NCBI GenBank assembly: GCA_027064045.1
Contig: JAMOQK010000026.1
Coordinates: 1 to 53,643, forward strand
DNA from: Sulfurimonas sp.
GTDB lineage: Bacteria; Campylobacterota; Campylobacteria; Campylobacterales; Sulfurimonadaceae
Reading direction: 5' to 3'
DNA: 53,643 bases
Of this stretch, positions 33,932 to 42,814 are shown piece by piece (the stretch's first letter is position 1; each line of letters opens with the position of its first letter). The notes under the pieces were generated by a model, which was not told where the DNA came from, made no database searches, and saw only the letters and a list, made by a program, of their open reading frames with translations. A program made the position numbers and the translations under genes.

Positions 33932-34909
33932 TTATAAAATACTAAAAACCTTTATCTCATTTTTTGAATTAAATGGACAACCTTGTATTTCTTTCCCATC
34001 AAAAGAGAGTGTATAGCTATTTTGAGATGATGTTTTACAATATGTAAGTATTATTTTTGTGGCTAATTCTACATCGCCATCTGTTGCATTTTTACTAAGC
34101 ATGGCATGTGGACCTGGTAAACCTACTGTTTTGATATGATAATACTTATCGTTTTGAATATCTTGGAGGTATCCATTTTCCTCTTTATCTCTACCAACAA
34201 CAAGCTTTGCCCCATCTTTTAGTCTAAAATGGCGACCATATTTCATCAAGGGTATATCTTTTACCTCAAACTTATCATGCTTTATAAAATCAACCATCTT
34301 TTTAGCAAAATTTGCATCTGTTAAAAGACATCCCCCTCCTGGACTTTCAAAATCTTTTAAACCTATTTCCTTTACCATCTCCAACTGTCTATCACGACTT
34401 CTACCAACTATAGCTTCTAGTTTTTCCCTATCAACCCAGCCATTTTCTTCTGCTATGGTTGGTTTTAACATTTTTGCACTCAGTGGACGAAGCAAAAGTC
34501 CATCACAGTCACTTTCATTAAGAACTTTTTGTAGTGCATCTTTATTTTGGCTCATTGGTCTTTGCCCCATAACCTCACCACTTATCAAAAACGATGCTCC
34601 CTCAGCTTCCATAACTCTTTTTGCCACTTCAAACATCTTGGCATGACAATCTATACAGGGATTAAAATGTTTTCCATATCCATGTTTGGGATTAAAAAGT
34701 ACACTTTGTAAAAACTCATCTTGAATATCTATAAGTTTTAGCTCAACACCAATCTGCTCACACATATTTTGCATATGTTCTAATTTCTCATTTTTGGAAC
34801 TAAAACCCATATTTATATTTAATGCTATTACTTCTATCCCTTGATCAACTATAAGTTTCATTGCAAGTACAGAATCAAGTCCTCCGCTAAAAAGTGCTAT
34901 CGCCTTCAT
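33932..34909 (-). CDS. PP-loop ATPase, 2-thiouridylase-like (MnmA/ThiI-related)
   Basis: This 325-aa protein starts with the PP-loop SGGLDS (residues 8-13) that binds ATP and activates RNA or substrate for sulfur transfer. CIDCHAKMF (about 86-94) and a later GGGCLLTD supply cysteines where thiouridylases hold catalytic or cluster-binding residues. The C-terminal part (KYGRHFRLKDGAKLVVGRDK) is like the NFACT-R type domain found in related Campylobacterota proteins. A role in tRNA thiolation is likely but not proven; it is not a canonical MnmA. It overlaps the dnaG stop by four bases (ATGA). Confidence 0.75.
   Translation of the reverse strand: MKAIALFSGGLDSVLAMKLIVDQGIEVIALNINMGFSSKNEKLEHMQNMCEQIGVELKLIDIQDEFLQSVLFNPKHGYGKHFNPCIDCHAKMFEVAKRVMEAEGASFLISGEVMGQRPMSQNKDALQKVLNESDCDGLLLRPLSAKMLKPTIAEENGWVDREKLEAIVGRSRDRQLEMVKEIGLKDFESPGGGCLLTDANFAKKMVDFIKHDKFEVKDIPLMKYGRHFRLKDGAKLVVGRDKEENGYLQDIQNDKYYHIKTVGLPGPHAMLSKNATDGDVELATKIILTYCKTSSQNSYTLSFDGKEIQGCPFNSKNEIKVFSIL
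34112..34121 (-). repeat. Dispersed decamer CCACATGCCA (reverse)
   Basis: Exact reverse copy inside the PP-loop gene. Confidence 0.8.
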
Positions 34910-36543
34910 TTTAGTATCCCCTTTTTTAATGCTGAAATCTTACCACGAAACTGACGAATATAAAAAGCTTTCTCTTCAAATGATATATTTGTTTGCATAT
35001 TCACTTTTTTTAACTCCCTCTCATAATATCTTGATAGAAAAGTTATAAGTTCAGCTTTTAAGGCATCTTCATCTTTTAATGAGGTTATACTCTCATCTAT
35101 TAAAATTGCCATTAATTCTGGTGCTTGTGTTTCCCCAGCCAATGCTAATTTAAACTCTCGTGAATGAAACTGCAACAAAGATGGGTCTAAAACATCTAAA
35201 ATCTGATCTATAAAGTTTGGATGTTCTAGTACGGTTTTTACAAGGCTTAACTCCCACATATCTTTATGAGTATTTTTTTGTAAAAATTGTGTATTTATTT
35301 GATTAGTTTGATTTGTTAGCCTAATAAAAGATGGACTGATACCCAAACAAGATGCCAAATAAGTTTTATACTCCTCTTGCAATAAAGCCGATAGAGTTTT
35401 TAGATAAGCCACACCCTCTTGCATAGCACTCTCTTTTGCTTTTGGGTCTCTTAGATTATGCAATGAGATTATCTCATCAAGCACAAACTCTATAAATGGT
35501 TTTGCCTCTCTAAACATATTGGAAAGTTCTTCTGTTGCACCATTTTTAACCATATCAGCAGGGTCTAATCCCTCTGCAAATATAACAACTCCACCAATAA
35601 ATCCAGCAGCACTTAAAAGTTTACTAGCCTTTAATGCGGCATTTCTTCCTGCTTTATCCCCATCATATGCCATTACAACTCTAGGCTCACCTTTTCTTAA
35701 AAGTGGTAGATGTTCAGGGGTTAAAGCTGTCCCCAAAGTTGCAACTGCATTGTTAAAGCCAGCTTGATGAAGCATAATAACATCAAGATAACCCTCTGTT
35801 ATGATTATCTCATTTGTTTTATAGAGGGCTTGTTTGGCATGATGATATGCATACAAAAGTCTTGATTTATTAAAAAACGGTGTCTCTGGGGAGTTTACAT
35901 ATTTTGCTTGATGCCCTGTGATAGTCCTACCACCAAAACCAACCAAAGTTCCATTTGCAGAGTGTATGGGAAATGTTATCCTCTCTATAAACCTAGCAAA
36001 ATTTCTCCCACCATCATACCCTACAATACCAGCTTCAACAGCTTCACCCATATTTAAAAACTGATTTTTTATATAGTTTATGGTCTCGTTTGAACTAGGT
36101 GCATAACCTATACCAAACTTCTCAACACTGCTCTCATAAATACCTCTATCTTTTATGTAAGATAATGCCGTTTGATTTGTAGTTAAAAGTTTTTGATACC
36201 ACTCATTTATCTTATCCATAACTTGTGAGCGAGGTTTGTTGTGTTTGTTATCGGTGTAACTTAGTGAAAAGTTATAAGAATCTGCTAACTTTTCTAACGC
36301 TTCAGGGTAGTTAAGCTTTTCATATTCCATAACAAATTTAACACTATCTCCACCAGCTCCACATCCAAAACAATGATAAATCTGCTTAGCTGGGCTAACT
36401 ACAAAAGAAGCTGTTTTCTCATCATGGAAAGGGCAAGGTGCCTTAAAATTTGCCCCTGCTTTTTTTAACTCTATATAGCTTCCTACAACATCAACAACAT
36501 CAAGTCTAGCTTTTAAGGCTTCTATGGATTCTTGGGTAATCAT
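34906..36543 (-). CDS. dnaG: DNA primase
   Basis: This 545-aa protein has an N-terminal CHC2 zinc finger (CPFHDEKTASFVVSP, then YHCFGCGAGGDSVKF), the primase core (VGFGGRTI), and the TOPRIM domain with IITEGYLDVI and AYDGDKAGRNAA. It makes RNA primers at the replication fork. The C-terminal helicase-binding region is poorly conserved, as usual in this phylum. The gene has an extended -10 only six bases before its ATG and overlaps the following PP-loop gene. Confidence 0.96.
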   Translation of the reverse strand: MITQESIEALKARLDVVDVVGSYIELKKAGANFKAPCPFHDEKTASFVVSPAKQIYHCFGCGAGGDSVKFVMEYEKLNYPEALEKLADSYNFSLSYTDNKHNKPRSQVMDKINEWYQKLLTTNQTALSYIKDRGIYESSVEKFGIGYAPSSNETINYIKNQFLNMGEAVEAGIVGYDGGRNFARFIERITFPIHSANGTLVGFGGRTITGHQAKYVNSPETPFFNKSRLLYAYHHAKQALYKTNEIIITEGYLDVIMLHQAGFNNAVATLGTALTPEHLPLLRKGEPRVVMAYDGDKAGRNAALKASKLLSAAGFIGGVVIFAEGLDPADMVKNGATEELSNMFREAKPFIEFVLDEIISLHNLRDPKAKESAMQEGVAYLKTLSALLQEEYKTYLASCLGISPSFIRLTNQTNQINTQFLQKNTHKDMWELSLVKTVLEHPNFIDQILDVLDPSLLQFHSREFKLALAGETQAPELMAILIDESITSLKDEDALKAELITFLSRYYERELKKVNMQTNISFEEKAFYIRQFRGKISALKKGILK

Positions 36544-36549
36544 AGAAGG

Positions 36550-36555
36550 ATTATA
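36550..36555 (-). promoter_or_regulatory. -10 box TATAAT six bases before the dnaG ATG
   Basis: The minus strand reads GATATAAT, CCTTCT, ATG. RNA is predicted to start at or beside the initiation codon (leaderless candidate). Confidence 0.5.
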
Positions 36556-36597
36556 TCTCTTATATATTAAAAATTAGGTATATCGAGATATTTTAGA

Positions 36598-36603
36598 TAT
36601 ACT
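36598..36603 (+). promoter_or_regulatory. -10 box TATACT before rpsU
   Basis: TATACT lies 37 bases before the rpsU ATG, with a GTGGGTGATGG ribosome site between. The promoter is divergent from that of dnaG. Confidence 0.45.
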
Positions 36604-36639
36604 TTCATTTCAAATTTTAAAGAAAGTGGGTGATGGGAT

Positions 36640-36852
36640 ATGCCAGGTATCGTTCTTAGAAGCGATGACAATTTTGATGCATCTTACCGTCGTTTTAAAA
36701 AGCAAACTGACCGTAACTTAATCGTTACAGAAGCTCGTGCTAGAAGATTTCACGAAACTGAAACTGAAAAACGCAAGAAATTCAAAATTGCATCTCGCAA
36801 GAAAATGCTTAAGCGTCTTTATATGATGAGACGCTACGAATCTCGCCTGTAA
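36640..36852 (+). CDS. rpsU: 30S ribosomal protein S21
   Basis: This 70-aa, very basic protein has the S21 signature [22 protein letters not shown] at its start (cited here as [20 protein letters not shown]) and a [16 protein letters not shown] segment. S21 helps base pairing of mRNA with the 16S tail. The gene is divergent from dnaG, recalling the rpsU-dnaG neighbourhood of other bacteria, and is followed by a clear hairpin terminator. Confidence 0.97.
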   Translation: MPGIVLRSDDNFDASYRRFKKQTDRNLIVTEARARRFHETETEKRKKFKIASRKKMLKRLYMMRRYESRL

Positions 36853-36876
36853 ACGATAGCCTTCGGGCTTTCGTTT
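36851..36876 (+). terminator. Rho-independent terminator of rpsU
   Basis: AAACGA and AGCC pair with GGCT and TCGTTT around a TTCG loop, with one T-T mismatch. A T-rich run follows. The hairpin overlaps the rpsU stop codon. Confidence 0.8.
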
Positions 36877-36895
36877 ATCTTTTACTTTTAAATCT

Positions 36896-36905
36896 CCACA
36901 TGCCA
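36896..36905 (+). repeat. Dispersed decamer CCACATGCCA
   Basis: Exact copy in the gap between the rpsU terminator and the end of dgt. Confidence 0.8.
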
Positions 36906-36929
36906 TAAACCTAAAAATATTTGAAAAAG

Positions 36930-37997
36930 TTATATCTTTCCGTACATCTCATTATAAAAAGTAAGTGCATACCTGTCACTCATAGAAGCGATATAGTCAG
37001 CTACAACCCTATGCTTGTTTTTAAACTCTAACTGTTTATAGTAAAAAGATGGCAACATTTTTGGCTCTTGCATAAGTCCACTATAAAGCCCTTTTATTGC
37101 TTGTTTTCCTGCATACATTTTTGTAACTATTTTTTTATGTTGATATAATTTTGTAAAAAGAATCTTTTTAAGTTTTTTTATCTGTGTCTCAAGTGATACT
37201 TCAAAACCAATAGGAAACTCTTTATTAAGCTCTATAGATTTTTGTGAATAATCCAACAAAGAGTATATAAGATGATTTATAAGGTGTGAACTAAATCTAT
37301 ACCGAAACATCTCATCCTCTTTCTTTTTTATCCCCTCATCTTTTACTTTTTGTAAAATCACACATGCCAACTCACTTTTCTTTAAATCATCAAAAGTGAT
37401 AAATCCAGAGTTTACTCCATCATCAATATCGTGACTTATATAAGCTATCTCATCAGCTCTATCAACTATCATAGCCTCTAATGATGGATGTTTTTCTAAA
37501 TCAAACTGCTCATCAATCTCTTTTGGCAAAAAAGATTTTTTGTATGGATAAGAGTGTTTTAAAATCCCCTCCAATGTCGCAAAAGTAAGGTTTAATCCAT
37601 CAAAATCTTTATATCGTTTTTCTAAAGAAGAAACAACTCTAAAGCTTTGAAAATTATGCTCAAATCCATTTTCAAAACCATCTGCTTTTAAACACTCATC
37701 TAGTGTATCGCCTCCCACATGCCCAAAAGGGGTATGCCCCAAGTCATGAGCCAAAGCGATAGCTTCTGCTAGAGATTCGTTAAGATTTAACTGCGAAGTA
37801 ATTGAACGAGCAATTTGTGAAACCTCGATGGAATGGGTGAGACGGGTACGAAAAAAGTCCCCATCACTATTTAAAAAAACCTGAGTTTTATACTCTAGTT
37901 TTCTAAAACTTCCAGAATGAATAATCCTGTCTCTGTCCCTTGCATAAGGATTACGAAAATCCTTATCTATCTTATAAAATCTATCTGTTGGTTGCAT
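36930..37997 (-). CDS. dgt: Deoxyguanosinetriphosphate triphosphohydrolase-like protein
   Basis: This 355-aa HD-domain protein begins with the YARDRDRIIHSGSFRKLEYK segment (DxDRIIHSxxFRxL) and has the metal ligands in RLTHSIEV and AHDLGHTPFGHVG, plus DRADEIAYISHDIDDG. These features place it in the dGTPase/SAMHD1-like dNTP triphosphohydrolases, which trim dNTP pools. It overlaps the next upstream gene (phnA-like) at one base. Confidence 0.92.
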   Translation of the reverse strand: MQPTDRFYKIDKDFRNPYARDRDRIIHSGSFRKLEYKTQVFLNSDGDFFRTRLTHSIEVSQIARSITSQLNLNESLAEAIALAHDLGHTPFGHVGGDTLDECLKADGFENGFEHNFQSFRVVSSLEKRYKDFDGLNLTFATLEGILKHSYPYKKSFLPKEIDEQFDLEKHPSLEAMIVDRADEIAYISHDIDDGVNSGFITFDDLKKSELACVILQKVKDEGIKKKEDEMFRYRFSSHLINHLIYSLLDYSQKSIELNKEFPIGFEVSLETQIKKLKKILFTKLYQHKKIVTKMYAGKQAIKGLYSGLMQEPKMLPSFYYKQLEFKNKHRVVADYIASMSDRYALTFYNEMYGKI

Positions 37998-38509
37998 TAT
38001 GATTTTTTAAGAAACTTTGTAAGGATTTGGATTTTTACACCGTTTACACGACCCTCTATAAGTTCAGCATTATCTTTAACAAGTGCTATATTTCTAACAG
38101 CTGTTCCTCTTTTTGCTACAAATGAAGTACCTTTTACATCCAAATCTTTTGTAACAACAACAGTATCTCCACTATTTAAAACCACACCGTTTGCATCTTT
38201 GTGAATAACTTTCTCGCCACTCTCCAAACCTGATTCTGCCCACTCTCTCTCATCATCTTCTAGGTACATCATATCAAGTAAATCTTGACGAGTAAGTTGA
38301 TTTAGTAGTCTAAAAGTAAGCACTTTTACAGCACTGTTTTCACTCCACATGCTATCATTTAGACAATTAAAATGGTTTTCATCAAGTTCGCCACTCTCTA
38401 TCTGAGTTTTACAAGTTGCACAAAGTGTTACAACTGCTCCATCTTTTCCACTAACTTCAAATTCACTTAGATCTTCACTACTTCCACACAATTCACAAAT
38501 TTCACTCAT
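37997..38509 (-). CDS. PhnA/YjdM-family zinc-ribbon protein
   Basis: This 170-aa protein has an N-terminal zinc ribbon (CELCG at residues 5-9, and CATCK) and a C-terminal PhnA domain with the DANGVVLNSGDTVVVTKDLDVKG stretch (key part DANGVVLNSGDTV). PhnA/YjdM proteins are widespread; the name from phosphonate use is historical and the true role is unclear. It shares one base with the dgt start. Confidence 0.85.
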   Translation of the reverse strand: MSEICELCGSSEDLSEFEVSGKDGAVVTLCATCKTQIESGELDENHFNCLNDSMWSENSAVKVLTFRLLNQLTRQDLLDMMYLEDDEREWAESGLESGEKVIHKDANGVVLNSGDTVVVTKDLDVKGTSFVAKRGTAVRNIALVKDNAELIEGRVNGVKIQILTKFLKKS

Positions 38510-38530
38510 TTTTATTCCTTATTTTAAATT

Positions 38531-39439
38531 TTATGATGATAAAAGCATTTCTACTGCATAACCTGATCTATCCTCTCCTGCACCACAATGTATCAAAACT
38601 GGTTTCAACATTTTATTATATTCATATTGCACTTTCTTAACTTCATCATTGCTTAATGGTGGCTTTTGAAAATCTTTTACATAAATACAATAAGCATTAA
38701 ATCCTTTTTTTTTGTAAAAATCAACTAAATTATATTTGATAGATTCATAATATTCATTAATTTCTTTTTTACTCAATAAACAAATAATAGATTTTATACC
38801 TTCCCCTTTCCATTTTTCAAGCGTATCATTAAAGACCTTTACTGAAACTATTTTATTTGGATATCCAGGTCTTGCACTAAACGCAAGAAAATTCATCTTT
38901 GCCCATTTTATATTATTATGCAAAAAATCATTATTGTTCGAAGAATCTAAAATCTTTTTAGATGACTGTGCACTCTTTGTATCATCCAATTCTAAATCTT
39001 TTCGTAATGCTCTCCTTGCAATATAATAACTATCTATCAAAACATTAAGTTTTATTTTATCATCAGCATACCTATAAGAATTTTGATAAACTTTTAAAAT
39101 AATTGAACGAGTTTCATAAGACATAAACAAACCTGCTTCTCCATAAAGTTCTGTTAAAATTAAATCTGCAATGTTTTTTAAATGCTTTTTATCTTTTTCT
39201 AATATTTTGTAATGTTCAAAAGGATAATCTATATCCCTTACCTCTCCTAACAACTGAAAAATCTTTGCATACAATCCATATCTTTTATCAATAACTTTTA
39301 AATAAATATCTTTATGTAAAGAAATACTTTTCTCTTTTTCCCATTTTTTATAGTCTCGCTTATGTTTATAATAATTAAAAAAAACACTCGCTACAGAAAC
39401 GATTAAAGCACCCGTTGCTGTTATCAGTTCAATTTTCAT
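38531..39439 (-). CDS. Membrane-anchored dual-specificity-phosphatase-like protein
   Basis: This 302-aa protein has an N-terminal membrane helix (about residues 5-24), a helical middle of about 150 residues, and a C-terminal domain from about 190 with the phosphatase loop HCGAGEDRSG (CX5R). An upstream segment, LSKKEINEYY, and a PPLSND segment hold the place of the acid loop of dual-specificity phosphatases. It should face the cytoplasm and remove phosphate from protein or another substrate. The ATG overlaps the stop of argB (four bases), so translation is coupled to arginine synthesis genes, which is unexpected. The family of the N-terminal part is not recognised. Confidence 0.7.
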   Translation of the reverse strand: MKIELITATGALIVSVASVFFNYYKHKRDYKKWEKEKSISLHKDIYLKVIDKRYGLYAKIFQLLGEVRDIDYPFEHYKILEKDKKHLKNIADLILTELYGEAGLFMSYETRSIILKVYQNSYRYADDKIKLNVLIDSYYIARRALRKDLELDDTKSAQSSKKILDSSNNNDFLHNNIKWAKMNFLAFSARPGYPNKIVSVKVFNDTLEKWKGEGIKSIICLLSKKEINEYYESIKYNLVDFYKKKGFNAYCIYVKDFQKPPLSNDEVKKVQYEYNKMLKPVLIHCGAGEDRSGYAVEMLLSS

Positions 39440-40284
39440 TTTATAACTGTTCCAATACCTTCACTAGTTAGTATCTCTAGCAAAAGTGAATGTTCAACTC
39501 TACCATCTATAATGTGTGCTTTTTCAACTCCACCATCTACGGCTTCAAGACAGGCATCCACTTTTGGTATCATCCCTCCGTGTATTGTTCCATCAGCTTT
39601 ATAACTTTGTATCTCCTCTTTAGTAAGAGTATCAAGTAAATTTTTATCTTTATCTAAAACACCAATAATATCTGTCATAAATATAACTTTTTTTGCTCCG
39701 ACAGCAGCTGCTACCTTACTAGCTGCCAAATCTGCATTTATATTAAACCCTGGATGACCTATCTCATTGGCCGAAGCAATAGGTGCAATAACTGGGATAA
39801 AATTATCTTTCACAAGGTTTGTCACAACCTTACCATCAATATTTACAACCTCCCCAACCAAGCCGTATTTACCATCTGCTTTTGGCACAGCAGTTATGAA
39901 ATTAGCATCTTTGCCACTCATACCCAAAGCTTTTGCACCATGAGTATTTAAAAGTGTAGTTATCTCACTGTTGATATTACCACTAAGAACCATCTCAACA
40001 ACTTCCATAGCTTTTTCATCTGTAACTCTCATCCCATCAACAAACTCACTATGAATTTCAAGTTTATCTAACATCTCGTTGATTTTTTTACCACCACCGT
40101 GAACAATAACAGGTTTAATCCCAACAAGATAGAGTAAAATTATATCTTGTGCAAATTTATCTTTTAGCTCAGGATTTATTTGTGCTGAACCACCATACTT
40201 TATGACAAATACTTCGTCTTTATATTTTTTAATATAAGGTAAAGCTTCAAGAAGTGTCTGAGCTGTTTCAATCTTCTTTTTCAT
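39436..40284 (-). CDS. argB: Acetylglutamate kinase
   Basis: This 282-aa amino-acid kinase has FVIKYGGSAQ near the start (phosphate-binding lysine), VIVHGGGKKIN and NINADLAASKVAAA, all typical ArgB motifs. It phosphorylates N-acetylglutamate in arginine synthesis. Its first 17 bases overlap the small lipoprotein gene upstream, and its stop overlaps the phosphatase-like gene. Confidence 0.96.
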   Translation of the reverse strand: MKKKIETAQTLLEALPYIKKYKDEVFVIKYGGSAQINPELKDKFAQDIILLYLVGIKPVIVHGGGKKINEMLDKLEIHSEFVDGMRVTDEKAMEVVEMVLSGNINSEITTLLNTHGAKALGMSGKDANFITAVPKADGKYGLVGEVVNIDGKVVTNLVKDNFIPVIAPIASANEIGHPGFNINADLAASKVAAAVGAKKVIFMTDIIGVLDKDKNLLDTLTKEEIQSYKADGTIHGGMIPKVDACLEAVDGGVEKAHIIDGRVEHSLLLEILTSEGIGTVIK

Positions 40285-40504
40285 CTTCTTTCCTTTTAAA
40301 TTTTATAATACTTTCTTTGGATTCTAGTTTTTCATTATTTACTTTATCGAAGGCTTTTTGAGCTTTTTCTTCACTATATCTTTTGCACTCTTTGGGTATT
40401 ATTGCTCCTGGTTCTGAGGCTATTTTATCACACATAGCTGCACTAAATTCGATGTTTGAACATCCACCAAATATAAATACTACCCCTATTAAATATTTCC
40501 ACAT
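40268..40504 (-). CDS. Small predicted lipoprotein
   Basis: This 78-aa protein has a short signal segment ending in the lipobox-like IFGGC (Cys15), then a charged, lysine/glutamate-rich domain with two more cysteines. It is probably anchored to the outer or inner membrane. There is no known function. The ATG is inside an exact copy of the dispersed decamer, and the 3' end overlaps argB by 17 bases. It is the kind of small gene often conserved within a genus. Confidence 0.6.
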   Translation of the reverse strand: MWKYLIGVVFIFGGCSNIEFSAAMCDKIASEPGAIIPKECKRYSEEKAQKAFDKVNNEKLESKESIIKFKRKEDEKED

Positions 40505-40508
40505 GCCA
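40499..40508 (+). repeat. Dispersed decamer CCACATGCCA, spanning a start codon
   Basis: The minus-strand ATG of the small lipoprotein gene (Met-Trp) lies inside this exact copy. Confidence 0.8.
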
Positions 40509-40513
40509 AGCCT

Positions 40514-41347
40514 TTATTTGTTTTTAACTATAAGATCTAAATATTTTGATGGGGTTACCCTCATCATCTCTTGAGCCAACCATCTTATCTGAAAATATGC
40601 TGCCCCACTGTCTCTGAGTGTAAAATAGTTTTTTAAACTTCTAAGATTAAAAGTAACAACCATATCCACTTTTACATTATCTGTTATAATATGCTTAAAA
40701 GCATCACCAACATTTCTCTTCTTCTTACCATTTTCAAGGGCTTTATATAGTGCTTCACAGTCTCCACTAAACTCATCCAAAAAATCAAGAGAACTTTTAG
40801 CAACTGCGATGGAGTAAAAATCATCAACTTTTTTTGATTGAAAATCAAGCTTGTCATACATAGCTGAAATCTCAAGTCTATTGTAATCCTCATCGCTTAT
40901 AACAAACATATCAAAACCTAAAATTTTAGAGATAAAAAACTCTTTATTACCCCCATGTTTTGAAGCTACAAAAGCATTTATAATTGAACTCATAGTATAT
41001 CTTGTACTTCTTACACTTATAGCCTGAATACGGTGTCTTGCATGTTCTTGAAGCACCCCTCGGCTTGTTCCTCTCACAAGGTAGCTAAGGTTTGCATGTT
41101 CTAAAATGGAATGATGAAAATATGTCCATGCCAAATCACCAAGCAGTGAAGACTCTTCAATCTCATTTATCTCACTACACATCTCTACATCTGGCATGTG
41201 AGTTTTTATATTTTTTATAACTTCATTTTCACTATTATCAAACGAATCATAGCAAGTTCTAGCAGCTGTTTCACTGACACCTATACCTGTATCTTGAAGT
41301 AAAACAACCTCTGGTTTAGAATATTTTATACCATATATATCTTCCAT
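40514..41347 (-). CDS. thyX: Flavin-dependent thymidylate synthase
   Basis: This 277-aa protein contains the ThyX signature in RHRIQAISVRSTRY (RHRX7S) and the preceding HHSILEHANLSYLV. It converts dUMP to dTMP with FAD, NADPH and methylene-tetrahydrofolate, replacing ThyA. It has a good -10 (TACAAT) about 20 bases before its ATG. Length fits the longer ThyX branch. Confidence 0.95.
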   Translation of the reverse strand: MEDIYGIKYSKPEVVLLQDTGIGVSETAARTCYDSFDNSENEVIKNIKTHMPDVEMCSEINEIEESSLLGDLAWTYFHHSILEHANLSYLVRGTSRGVLQEHARHRIQAISVRSTRYTMSSIINAFVASKHGGNKEFFISKILGFDMFVISDEDYNRLEISAMYDKLDFQSKKVDDFYSIAVAKSSLDFLDEFSGDCEALYKALENGKKKRNVGDAFKHIITDNVKVDMVVTFNLRSLKNYFTLRDSGAAYFQIRWLAQEMMRVTPSKYLDLIVKNK

Positions 41348-41368
41348 TAGCTCTACACCCTAAATTTA

Positions 41369-41374
41369 ATTGTA
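41369..41374 (-). promoter_or_regulatory. -10 box TACAAT before thyX
   Basis: The minus strand reads TACTACAAT about 21 bases before the thyX ATG. Confidence 0.4.
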
Positions 41375-41424
41375 GTATTTTACAACAATAATATAGTATC
41401 TATCTTGAAACACCAAAGACTTTT

Positions 41425-42063
41425 TTATTTTTGAACACCATCAAGCACAGGTACAAAATCACATGCTTCTAACTCTTCAGAGCGTATAGTACCTGACTTT
41501 TTTACAAAACGGGTAATTACCTGCTTATTCCCCTTTTGAAGTGGTGCTACTAAAATTCCACCATCTGCTAACTGTTCAAAAAGCTTTTTGGGTATCTCTT
41601 TTGCTGTTGCTGAAAATAAAATCCTATCATAAGGAGCATACTGAATCCAACCATTTTGACCATCATCTGTTCTTGTATGGATGTTGCTTATCTCAAGGGA
41701 ACGAAACTTACTTTTAGCCTCTATCATAAGCGATTCTATCCTCTCTATAGTAAAGACACCACGAAAAAGGTTTGATAAAACTGCAGCCTGGTAACCACTA
41801 CCACAACCAAGTTCCAACACTCTATCAGCACCTTTAGGTTGTAGATACTCAGTCATTTTAGCAACTGTAAGTGGTGAACTTATCCATTGTGCGGCACCTA
41901 TTGGAAGAGCATCTAATTTATAAGCATTATGTTTAAAACCAACAGGAACAAAAGCTTCCCTGTTTGTTGAAGCTATCGCTTTTTTTACATCATCACTAAG
42001 TGAAAAAACCTTGTTGCATTCTTCAGCTAATCTTGCTGTTTTTGTTGCTGTTATTCTATCCAA
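41425..42063 (-). CDS. pcm: Protein-L-isoaspartate O-methyltransferase
   Basis: This 212-aa SAM-dependent enzyme has the motif LELGCGSGYQAAVLS (about residues 80-94) and the Pcm substrate-side segment around PIGAAQWISSP, where the family usually has GxxQTISxP. It methylates damaged isoaspartyl residues for repair. It overlaps the C-N hydrolase gene upstream by eight bases. Confidence 0.9.
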   Translation of the reverse strand: MDRITATKTARLAEECNKVFSLSDDVKKAIASTNREAFVPVGFKHNAYKLDALPIGAAQWISSPLTVAKMTEYLQPKGADRVLELGCGSGYQAAVLSNLFRGVFTIERIESLMIEAKSKFRSLEISNIHTRTDDGQNGWIQYAPYDRILFSATAKEIPKKLFEQLADGGILVAPLQKGNKQVITRFVKKSGTIRSEELEACDFVPVLDGVQK

Positions 42064-42781
42064 TACCTACATCCATATATCTTCTCATCAACTCTATCTC
42101 TTTTTCATTGTATGGTACTTCTAAGCAAGGGTTATTCCCATTTCTTTGCACTTCCCCTTGAGGATTTATAATCCCACTCATTTTAGTACAATCATCATTT
42201 TGTGAATCACTTGCAACTACATAGCACTGATTTATGATGGCTAAAGTCTGAGTAATAGCTTTAAAATGTTCTGTACGCAAAACACCCCAATATGATGGAG
42301 TTGCTATCACATCAGCACCCTCGCTTTTTTGCCAAAGTTCTTTAAATCTCATCTCAAAACATATAAAAATAGCTATCTTTATACCATCAATTTCAACTAT
42401 TTTTATATCTTCATCTTTACCTTCAGACATATATTTATGCTCATCTCCAAAACGAAAAAGTCTAGCTTTTGCTCTTTCATAAACCACTTTACCATTATGA
42501 AAAATCTTAGCAAAATTAAAAATTTCGCCATCCCGTCTTTCTATCATAGTTAAAATTATAATTTTATCATATGAGACTTTTTTTATCTCATCTATAGCAT
42601 GTTCTGCAAAATCCAAAACAGCTTCAAAGTTTTCATAGTCATAAGCACTCAAACAAACTTCAGAAGCAACTATAAGCGTGTTAGCATCAGTTTGTTTTAT
42701 GAGTGTTAGTAATGTTTGTAAATTCTCTTCATAATTTGGAGTTGTTTTAAATAACAAAGAACATAGTTTATATGGTTTCAA
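42056..42781 (-). CDS. Carbon-nitrogen hydrolase (nitrilase superfamily)
   Basis: This 241-aa protein has the Glu-Lys-Cys triad of the superfamily: Glu in VASEVCLSAYDY, Lys in ERAKARLFRFGDEH and Cys in AIFICFEMRF. These enzymes cut amides or nitriles; the substrate is not clear, though it resembles the small omega-amidase-like members of Campylobacterota. It is coupled to pcm by an overlap and is preceded by a palindromic element. Confidence 0.85.
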   Translation of the reverse strand: MKPYKLCSLLFKTTPNYEENLQTLLTLIKQTDANTLIVASEVCLSAYDYENFEAVLDFAEHAIDEIKKVSYDKIIILTMIERRDGEIFNFAKIFHNGKVVYERAKARLFRFGDEHKYMSEGKDEDIKIVEIDGIKIAIFICFEMRFKELWQKSEGADVIATPSYWGVLRTEHFKAITQTLAIINQCYVVASDSQNDDCTKMSGIINPQGEVQRNGNNPCLEVPYNEKEIELMRRYMDVGIG

Positions 42782-42814
42782 ACTTATTTAACCTTTTTTA
42801 ATTTTTCTCTGGAG

